A stretch of DNA of 46,329 bases, taken from the NCBI GenBank assembly GCA_001897355.1, contig MKST01000011.1, forward strand, positions 59,527 through 105,855. The letters are read 5' to 3'. This DNA is from Solirubrobacterales bacterium 67-14. Its GTDB lineage: Bacteria > Actinomycetota > Thermoleophilia > Solirubrobacterales > 70-9. This document shows positions 40,663-46,329 of the stretch, piece by piece. Under the pieces are notes generated by a model. It was not told where the DNA came from, did no database searches, and was given only the letters and a program-made list of their open reading frames with translations. The stretch's first letter is position 1; every line of letters starts with the position of its first letter. A program made the position numbers and the translations under genes.

Positions 40663-40761
40663 GCCGTGGGGTTGGGCAGGCATCACCGGGACGGAGCGAA
40701 CGGGCGGCATTCAGCCGCCCTCCTCCTGAGTGTCCCGGAGACGCCCACCCAACCCCACGGC
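40663..40761. other. 99-bp nested palindrome, possible structured RNA or mobile palindromic element
   Basis: Three nested inverted repeats share one axis: GCCGTGGGGTTGGG/CCCAACCCCACGGC (40663-40676 and 40748-40761, 14 bp perfect), CCGGGAC/GTCCCGG (40686-40692 and 40732-40738) and GGGCGGC/GCCGCCC with loop ATTCA (40702-40720). It lies in the 453-bp gap between trpC and htrA, with no coding frame that fits. No RNA family is recognised. Confidence 0.55.
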
Positions 40762-40823
40762 TACCCGAACCTGGTCTGCTCGGCTTCACCTGCTGCCAGG
40801 AGGGCTATCCGGTTCGTGGGTTG

Positions 40824-40942
40824 CCGGTGTCTGTGTGGGGTCAACGGGTCACAAGTGAAACCGTTATTTCGTTCTCGTGAGCGCAGCTGACCCGGTTCCT
40901 GATGGTTGACTGTGCACACCAAGGACCCCACCCAGACACCGG
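40824..40942. other. 119-bp inverted-repeat element between trpC and htrA
   Basis: The 19-nt arms at 40824-40842 and 40924-40942 (CCGGTGTCTGTGTGGGGTC and its complement) match at 18 of 19 positions. Next to them inside, AACGGGTCA and TGACCCGGTT nearly pair, so the fold is nested. The arms differ from those of the element at 40663. No gene or known RNA family is recognised. Confidence 0.5.
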
Positions 40943-40970
40943 CCCAAGAGCAACAGGCATATAAGTCAAC

Positions 40971-40990
40971 CGCGCCGTCACCGCGGCGCG
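40971..40990 (-). terminator. hairpin downstream of trpC
   Basis: CGCGCCG and CGGCGCG form a 7-bp stem with a 6-nt loop 9 bp past the trpC stop at 40999. The sequence that follows on the minus strand (GTTGACTTATAT) has only a weak T content, so termination efficiency is uncertain. Confidence 0.45.
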
Positions 40991-40998
40991 TAACCTGT

Positions 40999-41805
40999 CT
41001 AAGGGAGGAAGTGCTCCGTGGTGGAGTCACCCATGCCCGCCAGGAGGCGGACCGTTTCCTCCGGGTCTTCGGAGCGCATGAGGGACTCGCCGATCAGGGC
41101 CGCGTCGACGCCGACCCTTTCCAGCTCGACCAGCTCCTCGCGGTTGGAGATGCCGGATTCCGAGACGACCGTGGTCCCGGTCGGGACGTCGGTGATCAGG
41201 TCGTAGGTGGTCTGGATGTCGACCACGCCGGTGTCGAGGTTGCGGTTGTTGATGCCGATCACCTCGGCCCCGGACTCGACTGCCCTTTCGAGTTCTTCCT
41301 CGCTGTGGACCTCGACCAGGCAGTCGAGGTCCAGTTCGGCGGCCTTGAGCTGGTACTCGCGCAGGCGCTCGTCGTCGAGCACGGCGACGATCAGCAGCAC
41401 CGCGTCGGCACCGCCGGTCGCGGCTTCGTAGAGCTGATACTGGTCGACCACGAAGTCCTTGCGCAGGATCGGCAGGCTGCAGGCGGCACGGGCCGCGGCG
41501 AGATCCTCGAGCCGGCCGTCGAAATGGGTCTCGTCGGTGAGGACCGAGAGGGCGGCAGCGCCGCCGGCTTCGTAGGACTTGACCTGGTCCGGCAGCTGGA
41601 CTCCGGGCGCGATCTCGCCGGCGCTCGGCGACTTGCGCTTGTACTCGCAGATCAGTGACATGCCGGGCCGGGTCAGGGCCTCTTGGAAGGGACGGTCATG
41701 GTCCCGTTGGCCCAGCCTGGCCTCGAGGTCGGCCAAGGGCACCTGCTGGCTGCGTGCTTCGACGCCCTGGCTCGCGGCCGAAATCAGTCGCTCAAGTATT
41801 CCCAC
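40999..41805 (-). CDS. trpC: indole-3-glycerol phosphate synthase
   Basis: Closes the indole ring in tryptophan synthesis. The 268-aa TIM barrel has CEYKRKSPSAGEI (catalytic Lys), LPILRKDFVVDQYQLYEAATGGADAVLL, INNRNLDTGVVD and VSESGISNREELVEL. The start is GTG 41805, without a Shine-Dalgarno sequence; TAGAGT at 41817-41822 ends 11 nt upstream, giving a leader of only about 5 nt. It is separated from trpD by a 163-bp palindromic element that fills the whole gap. Confidence 0.96.
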   Translation of the reverse strand: MGILERLISAASQGVEARSQQVPLADLEARLGQRDHDRPFQEALTRPGMSLICEYKRKSPSAGEIAPGVQLPDQVKSYEAGGAAALSVLTDETHFDGRLEDLAAARAACSLPILRKDFVVDQYQLYEAATGGADAVLLIVAVLDDERLREYQLKAAELDLDCLVEVHSEEELERAVESGAEVIGINNRNLDTGVVDIQTTYDLITDVPTGTTVVSESGISNREELVELERVGVDAALIGESLMRSEDPEETVRLLAGMGDSTTEHFLP

Positions 41806-41816
41806 GATCTGCTGAG

Positions 41817-41822
41817 ACTCTA
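41817..41822 (-). promoter_or_regulatory. possible -10 (TAGAGT) for trpC
   Basis: TAGAGT on the minus strand lies 11 nt before the GTG at 41805 and directly abuts the palindromic element at 41823. Confidence 0.4.
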
Positions 41823-41985
41823 GATGATTAGGCTCACGGCATCGTGGATGGATGGTGCGTGCCGGGGGGATGCCGGGCGGCGCATGGCGACGAAGCCGGT
41901 GCCGGCGGCACCGGCGAGTTGCCAGGTGGCGATCCGGCGCCCCCCGGTGCGTGCCAGCCGCCGCGAGGCCGTGGGCCTAATCATC
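41823..41985. repeat. 163-bp palindromic element filling the trpD-trpC gap
   Basis: The ends are 18-bp inverted repeats: GATGATTAGGCTCACGGC at 41823-41840 and its complement at 41968-41985 with one mismatch, which would be a G-U pair in plus-strand RNA. The centre is a 21-bp palindrome (GCCGGTGCCG-g-CGGCACCGGC, 41895-41915). GGTGCGTGCC occurs twice as a direct repeat (41854-41863 and 41946-41955). The element starts 3 bp past the trpD stop and ends at the putative trpC -10. It looks like a MITE-like unit or a structured leader; no transposase and no target duplication is visible. Confidence 0.6.
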
Positions 41986-41988
41986 AAA

Positions 41989-43008
41989 CTAAGACTGGCC
42001 CGTGAAACTGACCAAGCGGGCGAGAACGGCAGCCGCTTCCCCGCTATCGATCGCCTGTTGGGCGGCCTCGACCCCGCCGGCCAGGTCGTCGGCCCTGCCG
42101 CCGACCAGGATCGCCGCGGCGGCATTCAGGACCACGAGATCCCGACGCGGGCCCTTCTCGCCCTCGAGCACGGCCCGGGTCGCAGCCGCGTTCTCTTCCG
42201 GGGTGCCGCCGACCACGTCGCCGAGTTCGGCGCTCTCTAAGCCAAAATCACCGGGCGAGACGAACTGCTCCTCGGTCCCGCCGTCCTTGACTTCGATGAT
42301 CCGGGTCGGGCCGGTGATCGAGATCTCGTCAATCCCGTCGTCGCCGGAGACGACCAGCGCCCTTTCGGTCCCGAGGCCGACCAGCGCCTCGGCGATCGAC
42401 TCCTGGTAGCGACGGTCCGAGACGCCCATCAACTGCCGTTTGGCGCCTGCCGGGTTGGTCAGCGGACCGAGGAAGTTGAAGATGGTCCGCACCCCCAGCG
42501 CCTTCCGCACCGGCACCACGTGGGCCATCGCCTTGTGGTGCTTGGGCGCGAACATGAAGCCGAAGCCGGTCTCCTCGATCGAGGCGGCGACCCGTTCGGG
42601 CGGGATCTCGATGTTCACCCCGAGCGCCTCCAGCAAGTCGGCCGACCCACTGAGGCTGGTGCTGGAGCGGTTGCCGTGCTTGGCGACCGCGCAGCCGGCG
42701 CCGGCCGCAACCAGGGCGGCGGTGGTCGAGACGTTGAAGGTCGAAGGTCCACCGCCGGTGCCGGCGGTGTCGACCAGGTCGCCGCTGACCTCGACCGGCT
42801 CGGCCAGCAAGCGCATGGTCCGGGCCAGGCCGATCAGTTCCGGCACGGTCTCCCCCTTGGTGCGGAGGGCGATCAGGAAGGCGCCGGTCTGGACCTCGTC
42901 GGAGCGACCTTCCATGATCTCGGTCAAGACCGTCGAGGCATGGTCGGTGGTCAGATGCTGCCCGGAGGCGGCCGCATCGATCGCCCGGGTCAGGATGTCG
43001 TTAGGCAA
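41989..43008 (-). CDS. trpD: anthranilate phosphoribosyltransferase
   Basis: Adds phosphoribose from PRPP to anthranilate. The 339-aa protein has DLVDTAGTGGGPSTFNVSTTAALVAAGAGCAVAKHGNRSSTSLSGSADLLEALG (PRPP-binding glycine loop and the KHGNR motif), FNFLGPLTNPAGAKRQLMGV and VVSGDDGIDEIS. The start is TTG 43008: it overlaps the trpG stop by 8 bp and has GGGGAGGA 4 nt upstream. Longer frames run into trpG. Confidence 0.96.
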   Translation of the reverse strand: MPNDILTRAIDAAASGQHLTTDHASTVLTEIMEGRSDEVQTGAFLIALRTKGETVPELIGLARTMRLLAEPVEVSGDLVDTAGTGGGPSTFNVSTTAALVAAGAGCAVAKHGNRSSTSLSGSADLLEALGVNIEIPPERVAASIEETGFGFMFAPKHHKAMAHVVPVRKALGVRTIFNFLGPLTNPAGAKRQLMGVSDRRYQESIAEALVGLGTERALVVSGDDGIDEISITGPTRIIEVKDGGTEEQFVSPGDFGLESAELGDVVGGTPEENAAATRAVLEGEKGPRRDLVVLNAAAAILVGGRADDLAGGVEAAQQAIDSGEAAAVLARLVSFTGQS

Positions 43009-43618
43009 CTGTCCTCCCCTCGTTGGTCGGGATTCCGGCGGCAGCTCGTTCAAGCGAGAGCTCAACCCCGATGAAGGTGGCGATCATCCGCTTGCCATAC
43101 GGGGTCAGCACGGACTCGGGATGGAACTGGACGCCCTCGGCCGGCAGCTCCTTGTGGCGGACGCCCATCACGATCTCGCCGTAGGTCGAGGTGACTTCGA
43201 GCGAATCGGGGATCTCGCCGGCGATCAGCGAGTGGTAGCGGCCGACCGTGAGTGGGTCCGGCAGGCCGTCGTAGATCGTCTTGCCGTCGTGTTCGATCTC
43301 GGCGCTCTTGCCGTGGATCGGCTCGCCTTGGACGACCGTTCCGCCGAAGGTCTGGACCATCGCCTGGTGACCGAGGCAGACCCCGAGCACCGGGATGCCG
43401 GCCTGGGCGAAGGCGGGGATGACCTCGAGCGAGACGCCGGCGTCATCCGGCGTGCAGGGCCCGGGCGAGACGACCAACCGGTCGTGGCCCTCGGCCAGCA
43501 ACTCGTCGACCGTCCGCACGTCGTTGCGGACCGTTTCCACTTCTGCTCCGAGTTCTCCCAGGTACTGGACCAGGTTGTAGGTGAAGGAGTCGTAGTTGTC
43601 GATGACCAGTACTCGCAT
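43001..43618 (-). CDS. trpG: anthranilate synthase component II (glutamine amidotransferase)
   Basis: Supplies ammonia from glutamine to TrpE; it may also serve PabB. The 205-aa class I amidotransferase starts MRVLVIDNYDSFTYNLVQYL, with the catalytic Cys81 in LGVCLGHQ, and His166/Glu168 in VQFHPES. ATG 43618 overlaps the trpE stop (TGATG), so it is translated with trpE. A separate pabA is not in the window, so a shared role is possible. Confidence 0.95.
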   Translation of the reverse strand: MRVLVIDNYDSFTYNLVQYLGELGAEVETVRNDVRTVDELLAEGHDRLVVSPGPCTPDDAGVSLEVIPAFAQAGIPVLGVCLGHQAMVQTFGGTVVQGEPIHGKSAEIEHDGKTIYDGLPDPLTVGRYHSLIAGEIPDSLEVTSTYGEIVMGVRHKELPAEGVQFHPESVLTPYGKRMIATFIGVELSLERAAAGIPTNEGRTVA

Positions 43619-45144
43619 CAGGCCCAATCAGGGTTCTCGCAGGCGATCTCGACGGCGCGGAACATCGCTTTCGCCTTGTTGACAGATTCTTCGTACTCGT
43701 ACTCGGGCTTCGCGTCCGCCACTGTGCCGCCGCCGGCCTGGATGTGGACCTGGCCGTCCTTGATCAGCGCGGTGCGGATGTGGATCGCGGTGTCGAGATC
43801 GCCGTTCCAGGAGAGGTAACCGACCGCGCCGCCGTAGGAGCAGCGCTTGACCTTTTCCATCTCGTCGATGATCTGCATCGCCCGAACCTTCGGCGCCCCG
43901 GAAAGAGTGCCGGCCGGCAGGGCCGAGCGCAGCACGTCGAGGGCGCCACGGCCTTCGGGCAGCCGGCCCGAGACGCGACTGACGATGTGCATCACATGCG
44001 AGTAGGTCTCGACCACCATCAGCTCCTCGACCTCGACCGTGCCGTACTCGGCCTCGCGGCCGATGTCGTTGCGGGCCAGATCGACCAGCATCACGTGCTC
44101 GGCGCGTTCCTTCGGGTCGGAGATCATCTTCTTGGCCAGGCGACGGTCCTCCTCCTCGGTCGCGCCGCGGGGCGAGGTGCCGGCGATCGGCCGGATCTCG
44201 ACCCGGTCGCCGTTCACCTTGAGCAGTGGCTCGGGCGAGGCGCCGGCGATCTGGAAGTCACCGAACTCGAAGAAGTACATGTACGGCGAAGGGTTGATCG
44301 AGCGCAGGCCACGGTAGATCGAAAGCGCCTCGGCCCGCTGGTCGGCGGAGAAGCGCTGCGAGGGAACCACCTGGAAGGCGTCGCCGGCGTGGATGTACTC
44401 GACGATCCGGGCGACCATCGACTCGAACTCGTCGCGGCTCACGTTGGAGGCGAACTCCGGCGCCTCGACCGCGGCGGTCGGACCGGCGTCGGGCACCGGG
44501 CCGCGCAGGGTTTCACGGATCGATTCGATCCGGGCAGCCGCCGCGTTCCAGGCCTCGTCGAAGCTCTCGTGCTCGTCGGCCCAGGCGCAGCTGATGATGG
44601 TCAGCTCGTTGTGGAGGTGGTCGAAGGCCAGCAGCACGTCGGTGATCATCAAGGCCAGGTCGGGCAGGCCGAGCGGGTCGGGGTTGGGGTCCCCGAGCGG
44701 CTCTATCGCCCGGACCAGGTCGTATCCGAAGAGCCCGACCGCACCACCGCCGAAGGGTGGCATGCCTTCGGTTTCGGCGACCCGGTAGCGGGCCAGGTAC
44801 TCCTTGACGCCGTCATAGGGGTCCGGCGCGCCGGTCGTCTCCAGCGGCTCACCGTCTCCCGAGGTGGCGTCGCCGGGATATTCATTCAGCTCACCCGCCG
44901 CCCAGCGGATCACGCGGTGCGGGCTGACCCCGACGAACGAGTACCGGCCGACCTGTCCGCGTTCGGCCGATTCGAGCAGGAAGCAAGGGCCGTCTCCGCG
45001 CAGCTTGAGCAGGGCCGAGACGGGCGTTTCGACGTCGTCGGTGTAGCGCAGGGTGACCGGCACCACGTTCGATTCCGGGACCAGGGCGCGGGCCGACTCG
45101 AGGTCGGGCCTGAGGCGGGCGGCAAGGTCAGGCGCGACGGCCAT
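43618..45144 (-). CDS. trpE: anthranilate synthase component I
   Basis: Makes anthranilate from chorismate and ammonia. The 508-aa chain carries the tryptophan-inhibition motif LLESAERG near residue 56, then the chorismate-binding part: RIVEYIHAGDAFQVVPSQRF, PSPYMYFFEFGDFQIAGASPEPL, EIRPIAGTSPRG, HVMLVDLARNDIGR, GTLSGAPKVRAMQIIDEME and IQAGGGTVADAKPEYEYEES. The presence of LLES suggests feedback inhibition by tryptophan. GGGAGG lies 7 nt before the ATG. It overlaps hisIE by 17 bp. Confidence 0.97.
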   Translation of the reverse strand: MAVAPDLAARLRPDLESARALVPESNVVPVTLRYTDDVETPVSALLKLRGDGPCFLLESAERGQVGRYSFVGVSPHRVIRWAAGELNEYPGDATSGDGEPLETTGAPDPYDGVKEYLARYRVAETEGMPPFGGGAVGLFGYDLVRAIEPLGDPNPDPLGLPDLALMITDVLLAFDHLHNELTIISCAWADEHESFDEAWNAAAARIESIRETLRGPVPDAGPTAAVEAPEFASNVSRDEFESMVARIVEYIHAGDAFQVVPSQRFSADQRAEALSIYRGLRSINPSPYMYFFEFGDFQIAGASPEPLLKVNGDRVEIRPIAGTSPRGATEEEDRRLAKKMISDPKERAEHVMLVDLARNDIGREAEYGTVEVEELMVVETYSHVMHIVSRVSGRLPEGRGALDVLRSALPAGTLSGAPKVRAMQIIDEMEKVKRCSYGGAVGYLSWNGDLDTAIHIRTALIKDGQVHIQAGGGTVADAKPEYEYEESVNKAKAMFRAVEIACENPDWA

Positions 45145-45745
45145 TCAGGACCTCCCCCACGTCTTCGAGCGTGATCCCCCGTGAACGGATCAGAGCCGCC
45201 AGGTGGAAGAGCACGTCGGCCGCCTCGTTGGCCACCCGGTCGTCGGTTTCCTCGCGCACCGCGCGGCTCACCTCTTCGGCTTCCTCCATCACCTTCTCAC
45301 CGGCGAAATCCGGGTCCTCGAGCAGTTTCACGACGTAGCTGCCCTCGGGCTTCTCGGCCAGGCGCGAGTCGATCGTGCGGGCCAGCACGGCGAGGGCTTC
45401 GCCGCTCACCGGTTTCGGGGTCTCCCCGGTTTCCAGGTCACGGTAGAAGCAGGTCCGCTCGCCGGTGTGGCAGGCGGGACCGGCCGGTTCGACCAGGGCG
45501 AGGATCGCGTCGCCGTCGCAGTCGACCCGCAGCTGCCTGACCTTCTGGACGTTGCCGGACTCTTCGCCCTTCTGCCAGATCTTCTGGCGTGAGCGGCTGA
45601 AGTAGGTGACCAGCCCGGTTTCCTCGGTCAGCCGGAGCGACTCCTCGTTCATGTAGGCGAGGGTCAGCACCTCGCCCGAGATCGCGTCCTGGGCAACGCA
45701 GGGCACGAGGCCGTCCTGGTCGAATTTCACTTCCACGCCTGCCAT
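45128..45745 (-). CDS. hisI: bifunctional phosphoribosyl-AMP cyclohydrolase/phosphoribosyl-ATP pyrophosphatase
   Basis: Does steps 2 and 3 of histidine synthesis. The 205-aa fusion has HisI first (LTLAYMNEESLRLTEETGLVTYFSRSRQKIWQKGEESGNVQKV; metal site VDCDGDAIL and GPACHTGERTCFYR) and HisE from about residue 113 (LARTIDSRL, GSYVVKLLEDPD, KVMEEAEEVSRAV, NEAADVLFHLAALI). The start is ATG 45745, sharing its A with the stop of the upstream lipoprotein gene (TGATG). Its place before trpE puts a histidine gene in the tryptophan transcript, which I have seen in other actinobacteria; both pathways draw on PRPP. Confidence 0.95.
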   Translation of the reverse strand: MAGVEVKFDQDGLVPCVAQDAISGEVLTLAYMNEESLRLTEETGLVTYFSRSRQKIWQKGEESGNVQKVRQLRVDCDGDAILALVEPAGPACHTGERTCFYRDLETGETPKPVSGEALAVLARTIDSRLAEKPEGSYVVKLLEDPDFAGEKVMEEAEEVSRAVREETDDRVANEAADVLFHLAALIRSRGITLEDVGEVLNGRRA

Positions 45746-46176
45746 CAGTTCGCGCTCTCGCCGGGATCGCTGCTCGTGTCGATGTCGCCCTGGTCCAGCG
45801 GTACGTACCACTGGCCGTTCTCGCGGACGAATTTCGCCTCACTGCCGGTCCCGCCGGTGAAAGTGACGTTGGCGACGTCACCGTCCACCTCGATCGTGTC
45901 GACCTTGAGTACCGGCTGCTTCCCGGCGGACTCGAGGATCGGCTTCGTTTCGCTGACGCAGCGGTCGATGTCGTGGAAGGTCTCGTCGACCGCGCTGGGC
46001 TGCATGATCAGGCAGAAGGCCGAGGCGTCCTGCTTCCGGGTCGCCTCGTTCAGCTTGGTGACCAGCTCGCGGATCGCCTGATCATCGGCCTGGGAAGTGG
46101 AGTCATCCGAGCTGCCGCAGCCGGAGGCCATCAGGGCGGCTCCCGCAAGGGCGCAGATTGCGACTTTTCGCAGCAT
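45745..46176 (-). CDS. hypothetical lipoprotein, NTF2-like
   Basis: Not recognised by name. A 143-aa protein with a lipoprotein signal MLRKVAICALAGAALMASGC (lipobox ASGC), a short Ser/Asp linker and a domain of about 110 residues: AIRELVTKLNEATRKQDASAFCLIMQPSAVDETF, then VLKVDTIEVDGDVANVTFTGGTGSEAKFVRENGQWYVPLDQ. The helix-then-sheet order and the closing 'ENGQWYV' fit NTF2-like (SnoaL/DUF4878) lipoproteins. First gene of the hisIE-trpEGD transcript: its stop overlaps hisIE. TAGGAT ends 6 nt before its ATG. Confidence 0.72.
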   Translation of the reverse strand: MLRKVAICALAGAALMASGCGSSDDSTSQADDQAIRELVTKLNEATRKQDASAFCLIMQPSAVDETFHDIDRCVSETKPILESAGKQPVLKVDTIEVDGDVANVTFTGGTGSEAKFVRENGQWYVPLDQGDIDTSSDPGESAN

Positions 46177-46182
46177 GCGCCA

Positions 46183-46188
46183 ATCCTA
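46183..46188 (-). promoter_or_regulatory. leaderless -10 (TAGGAT) for the lipoprotein-hisIE-trp transcript
   Basis: TAGGAT on the minus strand ends 6 nt before the ATG at 46176. The 153 bp up to the window end hold no coding frame that I can support. No trp leader peptide or T-box is visible. Confidence 0.55.
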
Positions 46189-46329
46189 CGGAAGGCCGCA
46201 TGACTCGCGGCCGCACGACCGCGGCCCGCGGGGCTGGAGGTCGTGGCCAAACGTCCCGAAGGTGTGGGGCCGTGGGCCGGTGGGATGCGAGCGCAAGGGC
46301 ATAAGGCGGGCTGGTGGCCCGTTGTTGTC

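Noticed and set aside
40663..40761. Signal recognition particle RNA or a known riboswitch
   Set aside because: The rod shape invites the idea, but the SRP core (GGUCAGG...GGAAGG...AGCAG) and the cores of TPP, SAM, cobalamin and glycine riboswitches are not present on either strand.
46189..46329. tRNA or small gene at the window end
   Set aside because: GC-rich sequence with short inverted repeats only; no cloverleaf and no frame with a plausible start.
1..46329. CRISPR array, insertion sequence, phage or integration site
   Set aside because: No regularly spaced repeats, transposase, integrase or tRNA-linked duplication was found.

Overview
The window looks like a chromosomal stretch of a GC-rich, free-living actinobacterium. 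Several gene types fit the Solirubrobacterales/Thermoleophilia: an F420-type deazaflavin enzyme, an S1 protein with a long Ala/Glu tail, an RTX-repeat secreted protein, secreted proteins with cysteine-poor beta-sandwich tails and an S55-type protease. The placement is inference from gene content; there is no rRNA or tRNA here. I saw no insertion sequence, phage gene or CRISPR array. Long antisense reading frames are common because of the high GC and were ignored.

Layout. 1-2122: coaE (cut by the window edge) and rpsA. 2209-10309: mostly single genes, namely a GGR-like flavoprotein, a secreted protein, mmsA, a META-domain lipoprotein, an MFS transporter, an F420-type protein, a MOSC protein, a type II lumazine synthase and a YdcZ-type transporter. 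10319-12931: polA. 12939-24549: one tightly overlapping minus-strand catabolic operon. 24714-25767: kal and a TetR regulator, divergent from that operon. 25845-33326: malic enzyme, an RTX protein, an NHL-repeat protein, a TIGR01777 protein and a secreted GDPD. 33346-36455: a PPi-type phosphofructokinase, a small membrane protein and an S55 protease. 36473-46176: the tryptophan genes (trpE-G-D, then C, then F-B-A) with hisIE upstream and an htrA-type protease between trpC and trpF.

The most interesting part is 12939-25767. It carries the last three enzymes of the 3,5-diaminohexanoate route of lysine fermentation (Kdd, Kce, Kal). The lysine and beta-lysine aminomutases that normally supply it are absent. 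In their place are a polyamine-type ABC importer, an ATP-dependent hydantoinase/oxoprolinase/lactamase pair, a hot-dog thioesterase and a class III aminotransferase of the beta-amino-acid type. I read this as an aerobic pathway for an imported, probably cyclic (lactam or ureide) beta-amino acid. It yields acetyl-CoA-derived acetoacetate plus an aminoacyl-CoA, which is then deaminated. A palindromic operator lies within overlapping divergent promoters upstream of potD, so one TetR protein could control both arms.

A second theme is expression signals. At least fourteen start codons lie 6-7 nt downstream of a TANNNT hexamer and most have no Shine-Dalgarno sequence, so leaderless mRNAs appear to be the rule for first genes. 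Genes inside operons instead use GGAGG-like sites and ATGA or TGATG overlaps. Three large nested palindromes sit in the gaps around trpC and htrA and are not explained by any gene.
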